Assembly: GCA_016188245.1 (NCBI GenBank)
Contig: JACPIE010000007.1
Span: forward strand, 1-52,083
DNA length: 52,083 bases
Reading direction: 5' to 3'
Origin: Candidatus Woesearchaeota archaeon
Lineage (GTDB): Archaea > Nanobdellota > Nanobdellia > Woesearchaeales > GW2011-AR4
The translations under genes and the position numbers were made by a program. Below, one piece after another: positions 24,837 through 32,301 of the stretch (within the stretch, counting starts at the first letter, position 1; every line of letters begins with the position of its first letter). The notes beneath the pieces are model-generated. The model was not told the origin of the DNA, did no database searches, and saw only the letters and a list, made by a program, of their open reading frames with translations.

Positions 24837-26153
24837 ATGTACGAAATTCTTATTGGCAGGAGCGAGGCTGATAAGGAAAAATACGGAAATCAAGCAACGA
24901 TATTTCTGGGAAAGCATTACATAAAAATGGGCCAGACAGTTTCTTTGTCAAACAAAGTTTATCTTGATGTTGCAAAATCCCATGTAGTTTTTGTAGTGGG
25001 CAAGCGCGGCAGCGGCAAATCATATTCGCTTGGCGTCATTGCAGAGGGCATTTATGATTTGCCCGATGAAATCAGGAAAAATCTTGCTGTTGTAATGCTC
25101 GACACAATGGGGATTTACTGGACAATGAAGTACCCAAACAACAAGGAAAAAGAGCTTCTTGATGAATGGGAGCTTGAAGGAAGAGGCATAAATGTACAGA
25201 TATTTACTCCGGTAGGATATTTCAATGAGTACAAAGAGAAGGGGATTCCGACTGATTTTCCGTTTTCCATCAAGACAAGCGAGATTAACGCGGAAGAATG
25301 GTGCATGATTTTTAATGTGGCAATCACGGAGCCGATTGGAATTCTGATTGAAAGGGCTGTCAATAATTTAAAAGAGGAAAAAACAGATTATGGCATTGAA
25401 GATCTTGTTAAGGCAGTTGCTGAAGATGAAAGAAGCGAGCAGAATATCAAAGACGCTGTTGAAAACAGGTTTTTGGTTGCCGAGAAATGGGGATTGTTCA
25501 GCAAGGAAGGGACACTGATAGAGGATTTGGTGGTTCCGGGGCAGGTGACTGTACTTGATGTCAGCGCTTATGCAACAACTGCAGGAGCTGAAAACCTGAG
25601 GAGCATGGTCATCGGGCTGGTTGCGCAAAAGCTGTTTGTCCAGCGGATGTCCTCAAGGAAGGCAGAGGAAGAAGCAGCAATAGCTGAAGAGATTCATTTT
25701 TTTGAGGAGGAAACTGAAAAGAAAAAAGAGCCAATAGTCTGGCTTGTGATAGATGAAGCGCATGAGTTTTTGCCCAACAAAGGCAGGACTCCTGCAACTT
25801 TGCCTTTGATGACGGTGATTAGGGAGGGGAGGCAGCCCGGAATCTCACTTGTCTTGGCGTCGCAGCAGCCCGGTAAGATACATACGGATGTGATTACCCA
25901 GTCGGATATAGTCATTGCGCACAGGATAACTGCAAACATAGATGTGCAGGCTTTGGGAGGCCTGATGCAGAGCTATATGAGGGAAGGGCTTGACAAGCAG
26001 CTCAACTTACTGCCGACAGAGGAAGGGGCAGCCATAGTGTTTGATGATATAAATGAAAAGCTCTATCCGATAAGGGTAAGGCCAAGGTATTCGTGGCATG
26101 GTGGAAGTGCGCCAAGCGCGCTGCCTAAAGTTAAGAAAGTTTTTGAGATTTGA
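24837..26153 (+). CDS. herA: HerA-type DNA translocase/helicase (DUF87 ATPase)
   Basis: Hexameric ATPase that with NurA resects DNA ends for recombination. Walker A is VVGKRGSGKSYSLG near residue 57, and Walker B is VWLVIDEAHEFLP near residue 308. The arginine-finger region follows (REGRQPGISLVLASQQPGK, in pieces). The short N-terminal HAS-barrel-like segment precedes. At 438 aa it is a little shorter than canonical HerA (about 500), so a related DUF87 ATPase is possible. The gene for NurA lies 18 kb away in this window rather than adjacent. Confidence 0.82.
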   Translation: MYEILIGRSEADKEKYGNQATIFLGKHYIKMGQTVSLSNKVYLDVAKSHVVFVVGKRGSGKSYSLGVIAEGIYDLPDEIRKNLAVVMLDTMGIYWTMKYPNNKEKELLDEWELEGRGINVQIFTPVGYFNEYKEKGIPTDFPFSIKTSEINAEEWCMIFNVAITEPIGILIERAVNNLKEEKTDYGIEDLVKAVAEDERSEQNIKDAVENRFLVAEKWGLFSKEGTLIEDLVVPGQVTVLDVSAYATTAGAENLRSMVIGLVAQKLFVQRMSSRKAEEEAAIAEEIHFFEEETEKKKEPIVWLVIDEAHEFLPNKGRTPATLPLMTVIREGRQPGISLVLASQQPGKIHTDVITQSDIVIAHRITANIDVQALGGLMQSYMREGLDKQLNLLPTEEGAAIVFDDINEKLYPIRVRPRYSWHGGSAPSALPKVKKVFEI

Positions 26154-26155
26154 AT

Positions 26156-26560
26156 TCACAATCTCTTAAAAAACTCCATCTTGTTAAGCTGCAGGACTAT
26201 CAAAATCAGGACAACTGCGATTATTGCCATCAAGTAATACCCCAGCCCTATTGTCAGGCCTACTGCCGAGACTGCCCAGATTGATGCAGCTGTTGTTAAG
26301 CCATGAACTTCGCTTTTTGATCGGAAAATCGTGCCTGCACCGAGAAAGCCTATGCCTGTTGCAATGCCTGCAATAATCCTTGCCGTTTCATTCGGCAGTG
26401 TTTCAAGGGCTACAAGCACAAACAAGGCAGAGCCAAGGCAAACAAGCATATGAGTCCTTACGCCTGCAGGCTTATGCACAACCTCCCTTTCAAGCCCGAT
26501 AAACCCACCTGCCACGACCGAAAGGGCCAGCCTTATGAGAACCTGAGCGGATTCAATCAT
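26156..26560 (-). CDS. MgtC/SapB-family membrane protein
   Basis: Integral membrane protein with four hydrophobic spans. The MgtC signature is seen: RLALSVVAGGFIGLEREVVHKPAGVRTHMLVCLGSALF (in parts, residues 8-45), and IGFLGAGTIFRSKSEVHGLTTAASIWAVSAVGL. Family members influence magnesium homeostasis or membrane potential. The start at 26560 (MIESAQVLI) is one base after the stop of the upstream gene (TAA-A-ATG). It lacks the C-terminal cytoplasmic domain of longer MgtC proteins. Convergent with herA. Confidence 0.85.
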   Translation of the reverse strand: MIESAQVLIRLALSVVAGGFIGLEREVVHKPAGVRTHMLVCLGSALFVLVALETLPNETARIIAGIATGIGFLGAGTIFRSKSEVHGLTTAASIWAVSAVGLTIGLGYYLMAIIAVVLILIVLQLNKMEFFKRL

Positions 26561-26561
26561 T

Positions 26562-26780
26562 TTAATGCTTCTTTCTGTCCATCTTAAGGTCCCAGTCTGA
26601 CGGCGCATACGTCATTGACACCATTGCAGCCACAAACATAAGGGTAAAAAACAGGACAAAGGTGAATCCCCAAGTTCTTGAGTTCGGCAGGATGTAAAAA
26701 GCAGAAATCAAAAAACCCACAATGCTTGTAATCATAAAAGCCCCTGACAAAGGCGCTATGTTGAATTCTTTTTGATGCAT
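26562..26780 (-). CDS. Small two-span membrane protein
   Basis: A 72-aa protein with two membrane spans (about residues 13-30 and 39-56) joined by a short polar turn (LPNSRTWG) and a charged C-terminal tail. No family recognised. Its stop is followed after one base by the MgtC-type start, so the pair is translationally coupled and it may be a partner of that protein. Confidence 0.6.
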   Translation of the reverse strand: MHQKEFNIAPLSGAFMITSIVGFLISAFYILPNSRTWGFTFVLFFTLMFVAAMVSMTYAPSDWDLKMDRKKH

Positions 26781-26819
26781 TGATAAAACCTCTTTTTTAT
26801 GTTTATTTGATATTCAATT

Positions 26820-26863
26820 ATTTAAACTTAACGAAAATTTTTGAATTTTCGTTAAGTTTAAAT
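26820..26863. repeat. 20-bp-arm palindrome copying the trpS 3' end
   Basis: Left arm 26820-26839 (ATTTAAACTTAACGAAAATT) and right arm 26844-26863 are perfect complements around TTTG. Both arms match, one in each orientation, the last codons and stop of trpS (26932-26950). On the trpS transcript the hairpin lies about 70-110 nt past the stop and may serve as a 3' end. Confidence 0.7.
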
Positions 26864-26929
26864 TCGAAAATCAGTGAGTTGTGAGCGAATTCGCAAAAAA
26901 ACAAGCTCATTCGCATATCGGGATTTTCT

Positions 26930-28021
26930 TTATTTAAACTTAACGAAATTCAAGCTGCCAATATGCTTTCTTGCCTGCTCGATGCCTTTGACAAGATTGT
27001 CCATAAATTCTTCCATTTTCTGGCATGCAATCTCCTTCAGCTCGCCGCTTGTCATTCTTCCGGATTTGTATTCTTTGTATATCTTATTTAATTCGCCATC
27101 ATCTTCGACAAGATGCTGCTTAAGCAGCTCAAAAACCATGTCTTTTTCAATGATTGCTCCGAGTTTTCTGTGCTCGTCTAATGTGTCTCTTCCGCCGGAC
27201 AGAGCATTCTTTATTTTCCTCTTCACGGATTTTATGTCTTCAGGCAGCTCTATGCAGCTTTCCGGCTTTGATTTGCTCATCTTCATATCACCGTCTAAGG
27301 AGGGAGTGTATTTGTGGTAAAGGGAAGAAGGCAAAAAGAATTTTTTTTCCTTTAATCTTCTTACAATATCGCGAGTCAGCCTCATGTGGGGGTCCTGGTC
27401 AATTCCAACTGGGATTATGCCAGGCTTCCTTTCTTTAAATTGGGGGTATAAAATATCGGCAACCTGCGCCATTGCCGCCATGATTTTGCCGGGATCGGCG
27501 CTTCCATAGATTGCCTGGAATTCGTTCAATGTTATTTTCTTGGCAAATTCATAAGCATGGTTCATCACTTCCTTGTTTTCTGACTGAAAATAAAACGTCG
27601 TTTTTTTGATGTCCAGGCCAAGGGCAATATACGCAGGAATGTGAAATTCCAGAGCCCTTTTTCTTGCCTCTTCCAAAGAAACTCCTCTTGCAGAAGCCGC
27701 CTCCAAATCCGCAACCAAAATGTACGTTTGAGCGCCATGTTCTTGGAAATACTTTATGTTTTCAACAACCATCTTTGTACCGAAATGTATTTTCTCATTG
27801 GAGGGCATTATCCCGCTCAGCACATAGTATTTTTTCCTGTGCCTTATTGCATCAGATATTATTTTCATGTCCCTGCCTGCAAACACAACATTGCGCCTCA
27901 TAAGCCTGTTGGGATTAGGAAACGAGCCGGCATCAAATATTTCCAATCCAAAGTCTTTTATTATTTTTTCGTAATCTTCAAGCAGGCTGGAGCCCCAAGG
28001 GTCTATTATTTTTTGCTTCAT
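26930..28021 (-). CDS. trpS: Tryptophanyl-tRNA synthetase
   Basis: Class I synthetase charging tRNA-Trp, archaeal/eukaryotic type. The N-terminus DPWGSSLLEDYEKIIKDFG is typical. The HIGH-like motif is SGIMPSNEKIHFG, and the KMSKS loop is DGDMKMSKSKPES. GIDQDPHMRLTRD is the tryptophan-site helix. Length 363 aa is normal for archaea. The final codons and TAA (AATTTCGTTAAGTTTAAATAA minus one terminal base) are repeated downstream in direct and inverted form. Single-gene unit. Confidence 0.94.
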   Translation of the reverse strand: MKQKIIDPWGSSLLEDYEKIIKDFGLEIFDAGSFPNPNRLMRRNVVFAGRDMKIISDAIRHRKKYYVLSGIMPSNEKIHFGTKMVVENIKYFQEHGAQTYILVADLEAASARGVSLEEARKRALEFHIPAYIALGLDIKKTTFYFQSENKEVMNHAYEFAKKITLNEFQAIYGSADPGKIMAAMAQVADILYPQFKERKPGIIPVGIDQDPHMRLTRDIVRRLKEKKFFLPSSLYHKYTPSLDGDMKMSKSKPESCIELPEDIKSVKRKIKNALSGGRDTLDEHRKLGAIIEKDMVFELLKQHLVEDDGELNKIYKEYKSGRMTSGELKEIACQKMEEFMDNLVKGIEQARKHIGSLNFVKFK

Positions 28022-28056
28022 AGAATTTAACTTTATACATATTTATATAAATCTTT

Positions 28057-28914
28057 TTAAAATAAGGTGATTAAGACTCCTCCAATCAGCATTATTACCG
28101 TGCCTATAAGCGCATTTTTTATGTTTTTCTCTTTAAAGTAAAAGTATCCTATGAAAATGCTGAATATGAGGCTGCTTCTTTTTATGGAGATTACATAAGA
28201 TGCAAGTGTAAACAGCATTGCGTAGGATGAAAGGAGGGTCATAAATGCTGATGCGGCTCCAAGAAACAATAACATTTTGATGTTCTGCCTTAATTCGGTG
28301 AGTTTGCCCCTGAAATTAAAAAACAGGAACGGCAGCATGATTGCCGATGTGAACAAGTAAGTCATAGAAGTGAAGTACACCGGATTTGATTCAATAATCC
28401 CTTTCTTGTACAAAGTTGCGGTGATGCTCCATATGAATGAAACAACAATGACATATAGCGAGCCTTTTATCTTGAACAGGGCGGCAAAAGGCTCAAAGAA
28501 GCCTTTGCCGTTCTTGATGTTTATGATATATGCGCCAACGACAATAAGCAAAATTCCAACAAATCCCCATGCCGAAGGAATCTCTTTCAGTATGATGTAT
28601 GAGAGCAGAACCAAAAACAGAGGAGTAAGGCTGAGCATCGGCAGCGACACTGATATTTTGCTTGCCTGAAGCGCCTCCAGGAGCATATAGCTGGAAATCA
28701 AAAGGAGTATGCTGTTTAACGGTATTATCCAGTACAGATTATTGCTTATATTTTCAGGAAAGCTAAAATACAGAAAAACAAGCAGAAAAGGAATTGCAAA
28801 TGCGTAATGCACCCAAACCACTATTGAGCTGTTTACACCTTTGAGCTTCTTCATTAAAGCGAATATTATTGCATCTCCCAAGCCGGACAAAACTGAAAGG
28901 ATTATCCAAAGCAT
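28057..28914 (-). CDS. EamA/DMT-superfamily transporter
   Basis: A 285-aa polytopic membrane protein with about ten hydrophobic spans in two repeated halves of five, the EamA (drug/metabolite transporter) plan. Each half ends with the usual conserved glycine-rich helix: GFVGILLIVVGAYII (near residue 120) and IGTVIMLIGGVLITLF (C-terminus). The substrate cannot be inferred. It lies between trpS and rpe on the same strand with short gaps, but no functional link is evident. Confidence 0.85.
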   Translation of the reverse strand: MLWIILSVLSGLGDAIIFALMKKLKGVNSSIVVWVHYAFAIPFLLVFLYFSFPENISNNLYWIIPLNSILLLISSYMLLEALQASKISVSLPMLSLTPLFLVLLSYIILKEIPSAWGFVGILLIVVGAYIINIKNGKGFFEPFAALFKIKGSLYVIVVSFIWSITATLYKKGIIESNPVYFTSMTYLFTSAIMLPFLFFNFRGKLTELRQNIKMLLFLGAASAFMTLLSSYAMLFTLASYVISIKRSSLIFSIFIGYFYFKEKNIKNALIGTVIMLIGGVLITLF

Positions 28915-28929
28915 TTAAGAATCACTCCG

Positions 28930-29571
28930 TCATTTTAGGGCATCCATTATTTCCTTTATTGCCGCAACCCTGTCTTTCTTGCCGAATATTGAAGTGCCTG
29001 CAACAAAGACATTTGCCCCTTCGTCAAAGGCAATCCTTGCAGTGTAAGGGTTGATGCCCCCGTCAACTTCAATGTCCAAATTCGGCTTTAATTTTCTTAA
29101 TTCCCTGACCTTTTGCATCGCTTCAGAAATGAATTTCTGCCCCGCCCATCCCGGCTCTACAGTCATTACCAGGACCATGTCAACCATGCCAAGATACTTT
29201 TTTATCTTTTCCAGCGGTGTTTTAGGCTTTATTGAAACGGCAGATTTGATTTTGCTGCGCCTTATAAACTCCAGCTGCTTTGCAGGATTTTTGCAGGCCT
29301 CCTCGTGTATGGTTATTGAATATGCGCCTGCATCGATAAAACTTTTCAGATAGGAAAGGGAAGGCTCATGAACCATAAGGTGCGCATCAAGGGGAACTTT
29401 TGTCTTGATTGTCTTGACGAATTCTGCATCAACTGTTGTTGGCGGCACAAAAATTCCATCCATTATGTCGACGTGTATCAAATCAGCGTATTTTTCAACT
29501 TCCTTTATTTCTTTGTTTACCTCGGACAGGTCAGCGGAAAGTATTGAAGGTGCGATTTTTATGCGTGGCAT
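28930..29571 (-). CDS. rpe: Ribulose-phosphate 3-epimerase
   Basis: Interconverts ribulose-5-phosphate and xylulose-5-phosphate, a TIM-barrel metalloenzyme. Metal ligands and active site are visible: IAPSILSADL, LIHVDIMDGIFVPP (H and D), LDAHLMV (H), VMTVEPGWAGQKF and EVDGGINPYTA (D). Length 213 aa is standard. Its start is one base after the COG1325 gene stop (TAA-A-ATG), so it rides at the end of a translation-machinery operon, an unusual partner for a sugar enzyme. Confidence 0.94.
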   Translation of the reverse strand: MPRIKIAPSILSADLSEVNKEIKEVEKYADLIHVDIMDGIFVPPTTVDAEFVKTIKTKVPLDAHLMVHEPSLSYLKSFIDAGAYSITIHEEACKNPAKQLEFIRRSKIKSAVSIKPKTPLEKIKKYLGMVDMVLVMTVEPGWAGQKFISEAMQKVRELRKLKPNLDIEVDGGINPYTARIAFDEGANVFVAGTSIFGKKDRVAAIKEIMDALK

Positions 29572-29572
29572 T

Positions 29573-30022
29573 TTAAGAAAACAAATTCTTGGCTAAATTT
29601 AAAGCTATCTCTCTTTTTTTAGGAAATGCCGCCATACTCATTTTAAGATGGAAGCAATTGCCGGAGTCTGTGATGAGCAGCCTGTTGTCATCAATCCATG
29701 TCTGTTTGTCAAACCTCAGGAAAAAGTCGAGGTTTTCATCCAGCCTTGACTCAATTTGATCAGTTATCTTTTCTTTTTGCTCTTTGTCAAGCTTGCTTAA
29801 AAAGGCTTTTAAAAATTTATTGATGGAATTTTCCTTTGCCAATACTGCCTCGAATATCTCTATCTTTTCTTCATTGAAGCCTTCGGCATTTGTTTTTTTT
29901 ATCTCCACTTTGCCGTCCTCTGGATTGAAAGGAAAAAATTTCAGCATAGAACCAAGAATAGATTTACCATCCTCAGTTTCATAAGAAAAAACAGTAAGTT
30001 TTACAAGGTGAACATATTTCAT
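29573..30022 (-). CDS. COG1325-type predicted exosome/RNA-binding protein
   Basis: A 149-aa protein whose N-terminal pattern (KYVHLVKLTVFSYETED, then a later LLITDSGNCFHLKMSMAAFPKK) resembles the archaeal COG1325 family, predicted RNA-binding proteins with a double-stranded-RNA-binding-like fold. The location in an L37Ae-rpoP-prefoldin operon fits that family. The start overlaps the UPF0147 stop (ATGA). The assignment rests on pattern and context, and biochemical function is not established. Confidence 0.6.
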   Translation of the reverse strand: MKYVHLVKLTVFSYETEDGKSILGSMLKFFPFNPEDGKVEIKKTNAEGFNEEKIEIFEAVLAKENSINKFLKAFLSKLDKEQKEKITDQIESRLDENLDFFLRFDKQTWIDDNRLLITDSGNCFHLKMSMAAFPKKREIALNLAKNLFS

Positions 30023-30285
30023 AACTTTTCAAGCAAGCTTATGGCATTCCATATCTGAGTTCTTGTGTAAGGCTGCAGATTCACGTCGTTTGAGATTTCG
30101 TCAAGCTCGTTAAGGGTTTTATTCACCTTGATGGAGAGCTCAACTTCTTCCTTTAAAGTGCTTATGGTGAATTCTATCTTTGTCCGGACATTTCTGGGAA
30201 CAGTAGGGTCGTCCTTTACTTCTCCCAGTATGATTAGGAGATTATTCAGTTCAATAACTTGTTCTGCCAGGTTCTCCATAGTCAA
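30019..30285 (-). CDS. UPF0147 family protein
   Basis: Small helical protein of the archaeal UPF0147 family. Two repeated elements around DPTVPRNVRTKI (residues 26-37) and VNLQPYTRTQIWNAISLLEKL (C-terminus) are the family signature. Function is unknown. It overlaps both neighbours by 4 bp (pfdB upstream, COG1325 downstream), the tightest part of this operon. Start may be the first ATG (30285) or the third codon. Confidence 0.8.
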   Translation of the reverse strand: MTMENLAEQVIELNNLLIILGEVKDDPTVPRNVRTKIEFTISTLKEEVELSIKVNKTLNELDEISNDVNLQPYTRTQIWNAISLLEKL

Positions 30286-30617
30286 TCTTCCTTTTTTATT
30301 TTTTTAAGAATTTCCGCCTGGAGCGCTGAGGCTTTTTCCCTTACCTGGGATTCCTGTTTTTCCATTGTCCTTATCCTCAACTCCAGCATCTCCTTCTTGG
30401 ACTGCAAATCGGCTTTAAGCTCATTTTTGTCAGACTCAACCATTATATTGCCGACTATCTTGTATGCCTTGTCTGTGCCTTCAAGCTCGCCCAAAGCAGA
30501 CTCAATTTCAACCAATTGGGACTGGAACTGCTGCTTTTGCCCCAGAAAGCTCTGAAGGCTCTGCTCAAACATCTGCAACTGGCCTATCTTCTGCTCTGTT
30601 TCTTTGGAAACTTCCAT
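30282..30617 (-). CDS. pfdB: Prefoldin beta subunit
   Basis: Subunit of the hexameric jellyfish-shaped chaperone that hands unfolded proteins to the thermosome. It is a 111-aa coiled coil: helix 1 (about residues 6-45), a short hairpin region with DKAYKIVGNIMVESDKNELKADL typical of beta subunits (read in pieces), then helix 2 to the end. In many archaea pcc1 (a KEOPS subunit gene) sits between rpoP and pfdB; here only 35 bp separate them. Confidence 0.88.
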   Translation of the reverse strand: MEVSKETEQKIGQLQMFEQSLQSFLGQKQQFQSQLVEIESALGELEGTDKAYKIVGNIMVESDKNELKADLQSKKEMLELRIRTMEKQESQVREKASALQAEILKKIKKED

Positions 30618-30652
30618 TTTATTTATAAAATCAGATCAAAAATTGCTTGGGA

Positions 30653-30790
30653 TTATCTGGCTTTTACCTTCGTGGTTACGCCTCTCGGCTTGAAAAGTAT
30701 TTTGCTCCCGCAATACGGGCATCTGACTCTTTTTCTCAGGTAGTCCATGGAAACTTTCTTGTTGCAGTCAAAGCATTTGTATTCTGCCAT
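30653..30790 (-). CDS. rpoP: DNA-directed RNA polymerase subunit P
   Basis: A 45-aa zinc-ribbon subunit of archaeal RNA polymerase (Rpo12, eukaryotic Rpb12/RPABC4). The sequence reads MAEYKCFDCNKK, then RVRCPYCGSKILFKPRG, ending TTKVKAR. The zinc ligands are C6, C9, C24 and C27. It is directly downstream of the L37Ae gene (4-bp gap), the usual archaeal order. Confidence 0.92.
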   Translation of the reverse strand: MAEYKCFDCNKKVSMDYLRKRVRCPYCGSKILFKPRGVTTKVKAR

Positions 30791-30794
30791 GATG

Positions 30795-31100
30795 TTACGC
30801 CTCCTCTGACGCTTCTTCAATTTCTTCTTTTATGATAGCCGGCTCTTCAACCAATTCAGCGGCCTCTTTTTCTATTATCCTTTTATTGACTGAATATGCC
30901 TTGCCTGTGAATTTCGCATTGCATTTCCTGCAGTGCCATATTCCGACAGCAACCCTCTTAACGGCAGTTTTGCTGCAGTAAGGGCATTTATGCAGCTTTC
31001 TCTGCTCAGTTTCTATTTTAGAAAATTTGAGTTTCGGCTTCCTGCCATATCTTGCTCCGAACCTTTTTACGCTTCCCAGCTTTTCTTCAGTTGCTTTCAT
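30795..31100 (-). CDS. rpl37ae: Large-subunit ribosomal protein L37Ae (eL43)
   Basis: Zinc-binding ribosomal protein. KRFGARYGRKPKLKFSKIE is the basic N-terminus. The zinc ribbon is KCPYCSKTAVKRVAVGIWHCRKC (C-x2-C...C-x2-C, residues about 39-60), followed by FTGKAY. The acidic C-terminal tail (about 25 residues of E, A, I) is longer than in most archaea. A GGAG Shine-Dalgarno precedes the ATG. The tRNA-Pro gene ends 14 bp upstream on the same strand and is probably cotranscribed. Confidence 0.93.
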   Translation of the reverse strand: MKATEEKLGSVKRFGARYGRKPKLKFSKIETEQRKLHKCPYCSKTAVKRVAVGIWHCRKCNAKFTGKAYSVNKRIIEKEAAELVEEPAIIKEEIEEASEEA

Positions 31101-31114
31101 CTTTGCTCCTAAAA

Positions 31115-31214
31115 TGGGGCTGCCCGGAGTTTCATAACCTTATTAAGGTTGTTTTGAACCGGGGTCTTCTGGTCCCAAACCAGAAAGGATGTGTCCAAGC
31201 TACCCTACAGCTTC
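31115..31214 (-). tRNA. tRNA-Pro(UGG) with T-loop intron and odd 5' end
   Basis: On the minus strand: D-arm GGGT...ATCC, anticodon arm TCTGG-TTTGGGA-CCAGA (anticodon TGG), T-stem CCCGG/CCGGG, acceptor 3' strand CAGCCCC, discriminator A at 31115. The T-loop is 31 nt; removing 24 nt (31129-31152) leaves the canonical TTCAAAT. The contiguous 5' strand is GAAGCTG, pairing at only 5 of 7 positions. A GGGGCT that would complete a perfect 7-bp acceptor lies at 31252-31257, inside the end of the decayed endonuclease frame. Identity is firm; the true 5' end is not. Confidence 0.75.
31129..31152 (-). other. 24-nt intron in the T-loop of tRNA-Pro
   Basis: A bulge-helix-bulge fits exactly: exon UUCA pairs with intron UGAA, bulges are AA|A and AC|U, and the intron folds on ACCUU-AAU-AAGGU. 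The outer helix is the T-stem. Splicing joins UUCAAA to U. Confidence 0.75.
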
Positions 31215-31908
31215 ATGCTTTTTTAAAGTCCCATGCTTGGGAGCTAGTTTTAGCCCCACCTATGAGAATTAATCTTTCATTTTTAAATCTATCGTTAAAG
31301 CTTATCTCTTTAGCGAATTGTCCTAAACTATTCTGCTTAATCTTGAAATACAATCCTTTAGTAATTTTTCCGTCTTTTCGTAAATTGCCTTTGATTGACC
31401 AGATTTCAATAGACTATATACTAAACTTGGATAACATTTCCCTCAATTCTTCCACAAATTCTAATCCGTTATCGAGCAAATCTTCAGTTTTATAGACACC
31501 AAATCTTATTTTTGGTTGTTTTTCAAACCATATGCTCCCTTCACAGTCAAATGCTGTCCTTAAGTATTCTCTTGCAAATTCTGTATTCTCTTTTATCCAT
31601 TTAGGCACTAAAAAAGATTTAGAAACTTTATTTCCTTTCGGCACTCCAATTTTTTTAAGATATTTGCAGATATCTCTGCTAAACACCCTATATTTTCTGG
31701 CTGTGCCATTCCCCATTCCATCTTCATATTTTCCTTCAATATTAAATTTTGTATAAACTATTTCTCTAAAATTTGACAATGTGGCTTCATTTTTCGAGCA
31801 TAAATAAAAACATTTTAAGTCCTGTGCCAAATGCCCGTCAAAAGTTAAATAGCTAGCTAATTTGGCTAAATTTTTATCAAATTCTAATTCGTTACCAATT
31901 TTATACAT
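31213..31908 (-). pseudogene. LAGLIDADG homing endonuclease with in-frame amber stop
   Basis: The frame from 31908 has two LAGLIDADG-like motifs (LASYLTFDGHLA near residue 16, EYLRTAFDCEG near residue 113) and halts at TAG (31414-31416) after 164 residues. The same frame continues 66 more codons with endonuclease-like sequence (SIEIWSIKGNLRKDG..., FAKEISFNDRFKNERL) to TGA at 31213-31215. That stop falls on the first bases of tRNA-Pro. TAG is an ordinary stop elsewhere here (glmS, dnaG, prf1), so decay is more likely than readthrough. The gene probably spread by homing into or beside the tRNA gene. Confidence 0.7.
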
Positions 31909-32270
31909 TTAAATCACCGAGCTTTATCTAGTTGAAACTGCGTAAATGATTTTAGTTTAAATACTTCGCGTGAAGATGTCCAGTGGTGTTCTGGTATCTA
32001 TTTTAAAAACTAGAAATAATAATTTGACAGTTGAGACAATGTTCGAGATGATTTAAAATGTAGAAATAGAATCAAGATTTTTAATTGGCTTGATTTTATC
32101 CAAAATCGCCATATCTTCATTTTTAAATGTTTTGAATTAATGCTTTCAATTCAAAGCCCGGAAAATCGTTGATTTTTGGCGTATTGCTTAGCCGCATGCT
32201 TGTTTTTAATTTGGATGAATAATCGTCTCATTTTAAGCCATGCCTTAATGCCCTGAGAAATAACTCAATA
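31909..32270. other. Gene-free AT-rich interval
   Basis: About 360 bp without a credible open frame. It holds scattered short dyads (TTGAATT...AATTCAA and AATCAAG...CTTGATT near 32073-32153) but no convincing RNA gene. Confidence 0.4.
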
Positions 32271-32278
32271 TTTATAAA
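32271..32278 (+). promoter_or_regulatory. TATA box of prf1
   Basis: TTTATAAA lies 27 nt before the ATG at 32302 but only 3-10 nt before the ATG at 32281. Transcription would therefore start at the second ATG, which sets the protein start. Confidence 0.55.
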
Positions 32279-32301
32279 TCATGGAAATTCCTGTGTCCAT
32301 C

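Noticed and set aside
26881..26930. GCGAATTCGC palindrome as an operator
   Set aside because: It is a 10-bp dyad downstream of trpS and downstream of no promoter; nearby sequence looks like decayed repeat.
30618..30652. KEOPS subunit Pcc1 between rpoP and pfdB
   Set aside because: This is a common archaeal position for it, but only 35 bp are available, so the gene is absent here.
31414..31416. TAG as pyrrolysine or reassigned amber codon
   Set aside because: glmS, dnaG and prf1 end with TAG at family-typical C-termini, and homing genes decay often, so pseudogene is the simpler reading.
31052..31495. A + strand frame across the tRNA-Pro and endonuclease region
   Set aside because: It runs antisense to the tRNA and the endonuclease and has no protein-like features.
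32080..32270. Box C/D RNA upstream of prf1
   Set aside because: GATGATT resembles a C box, but no matching D box at proper spacing or terminal stem was found.
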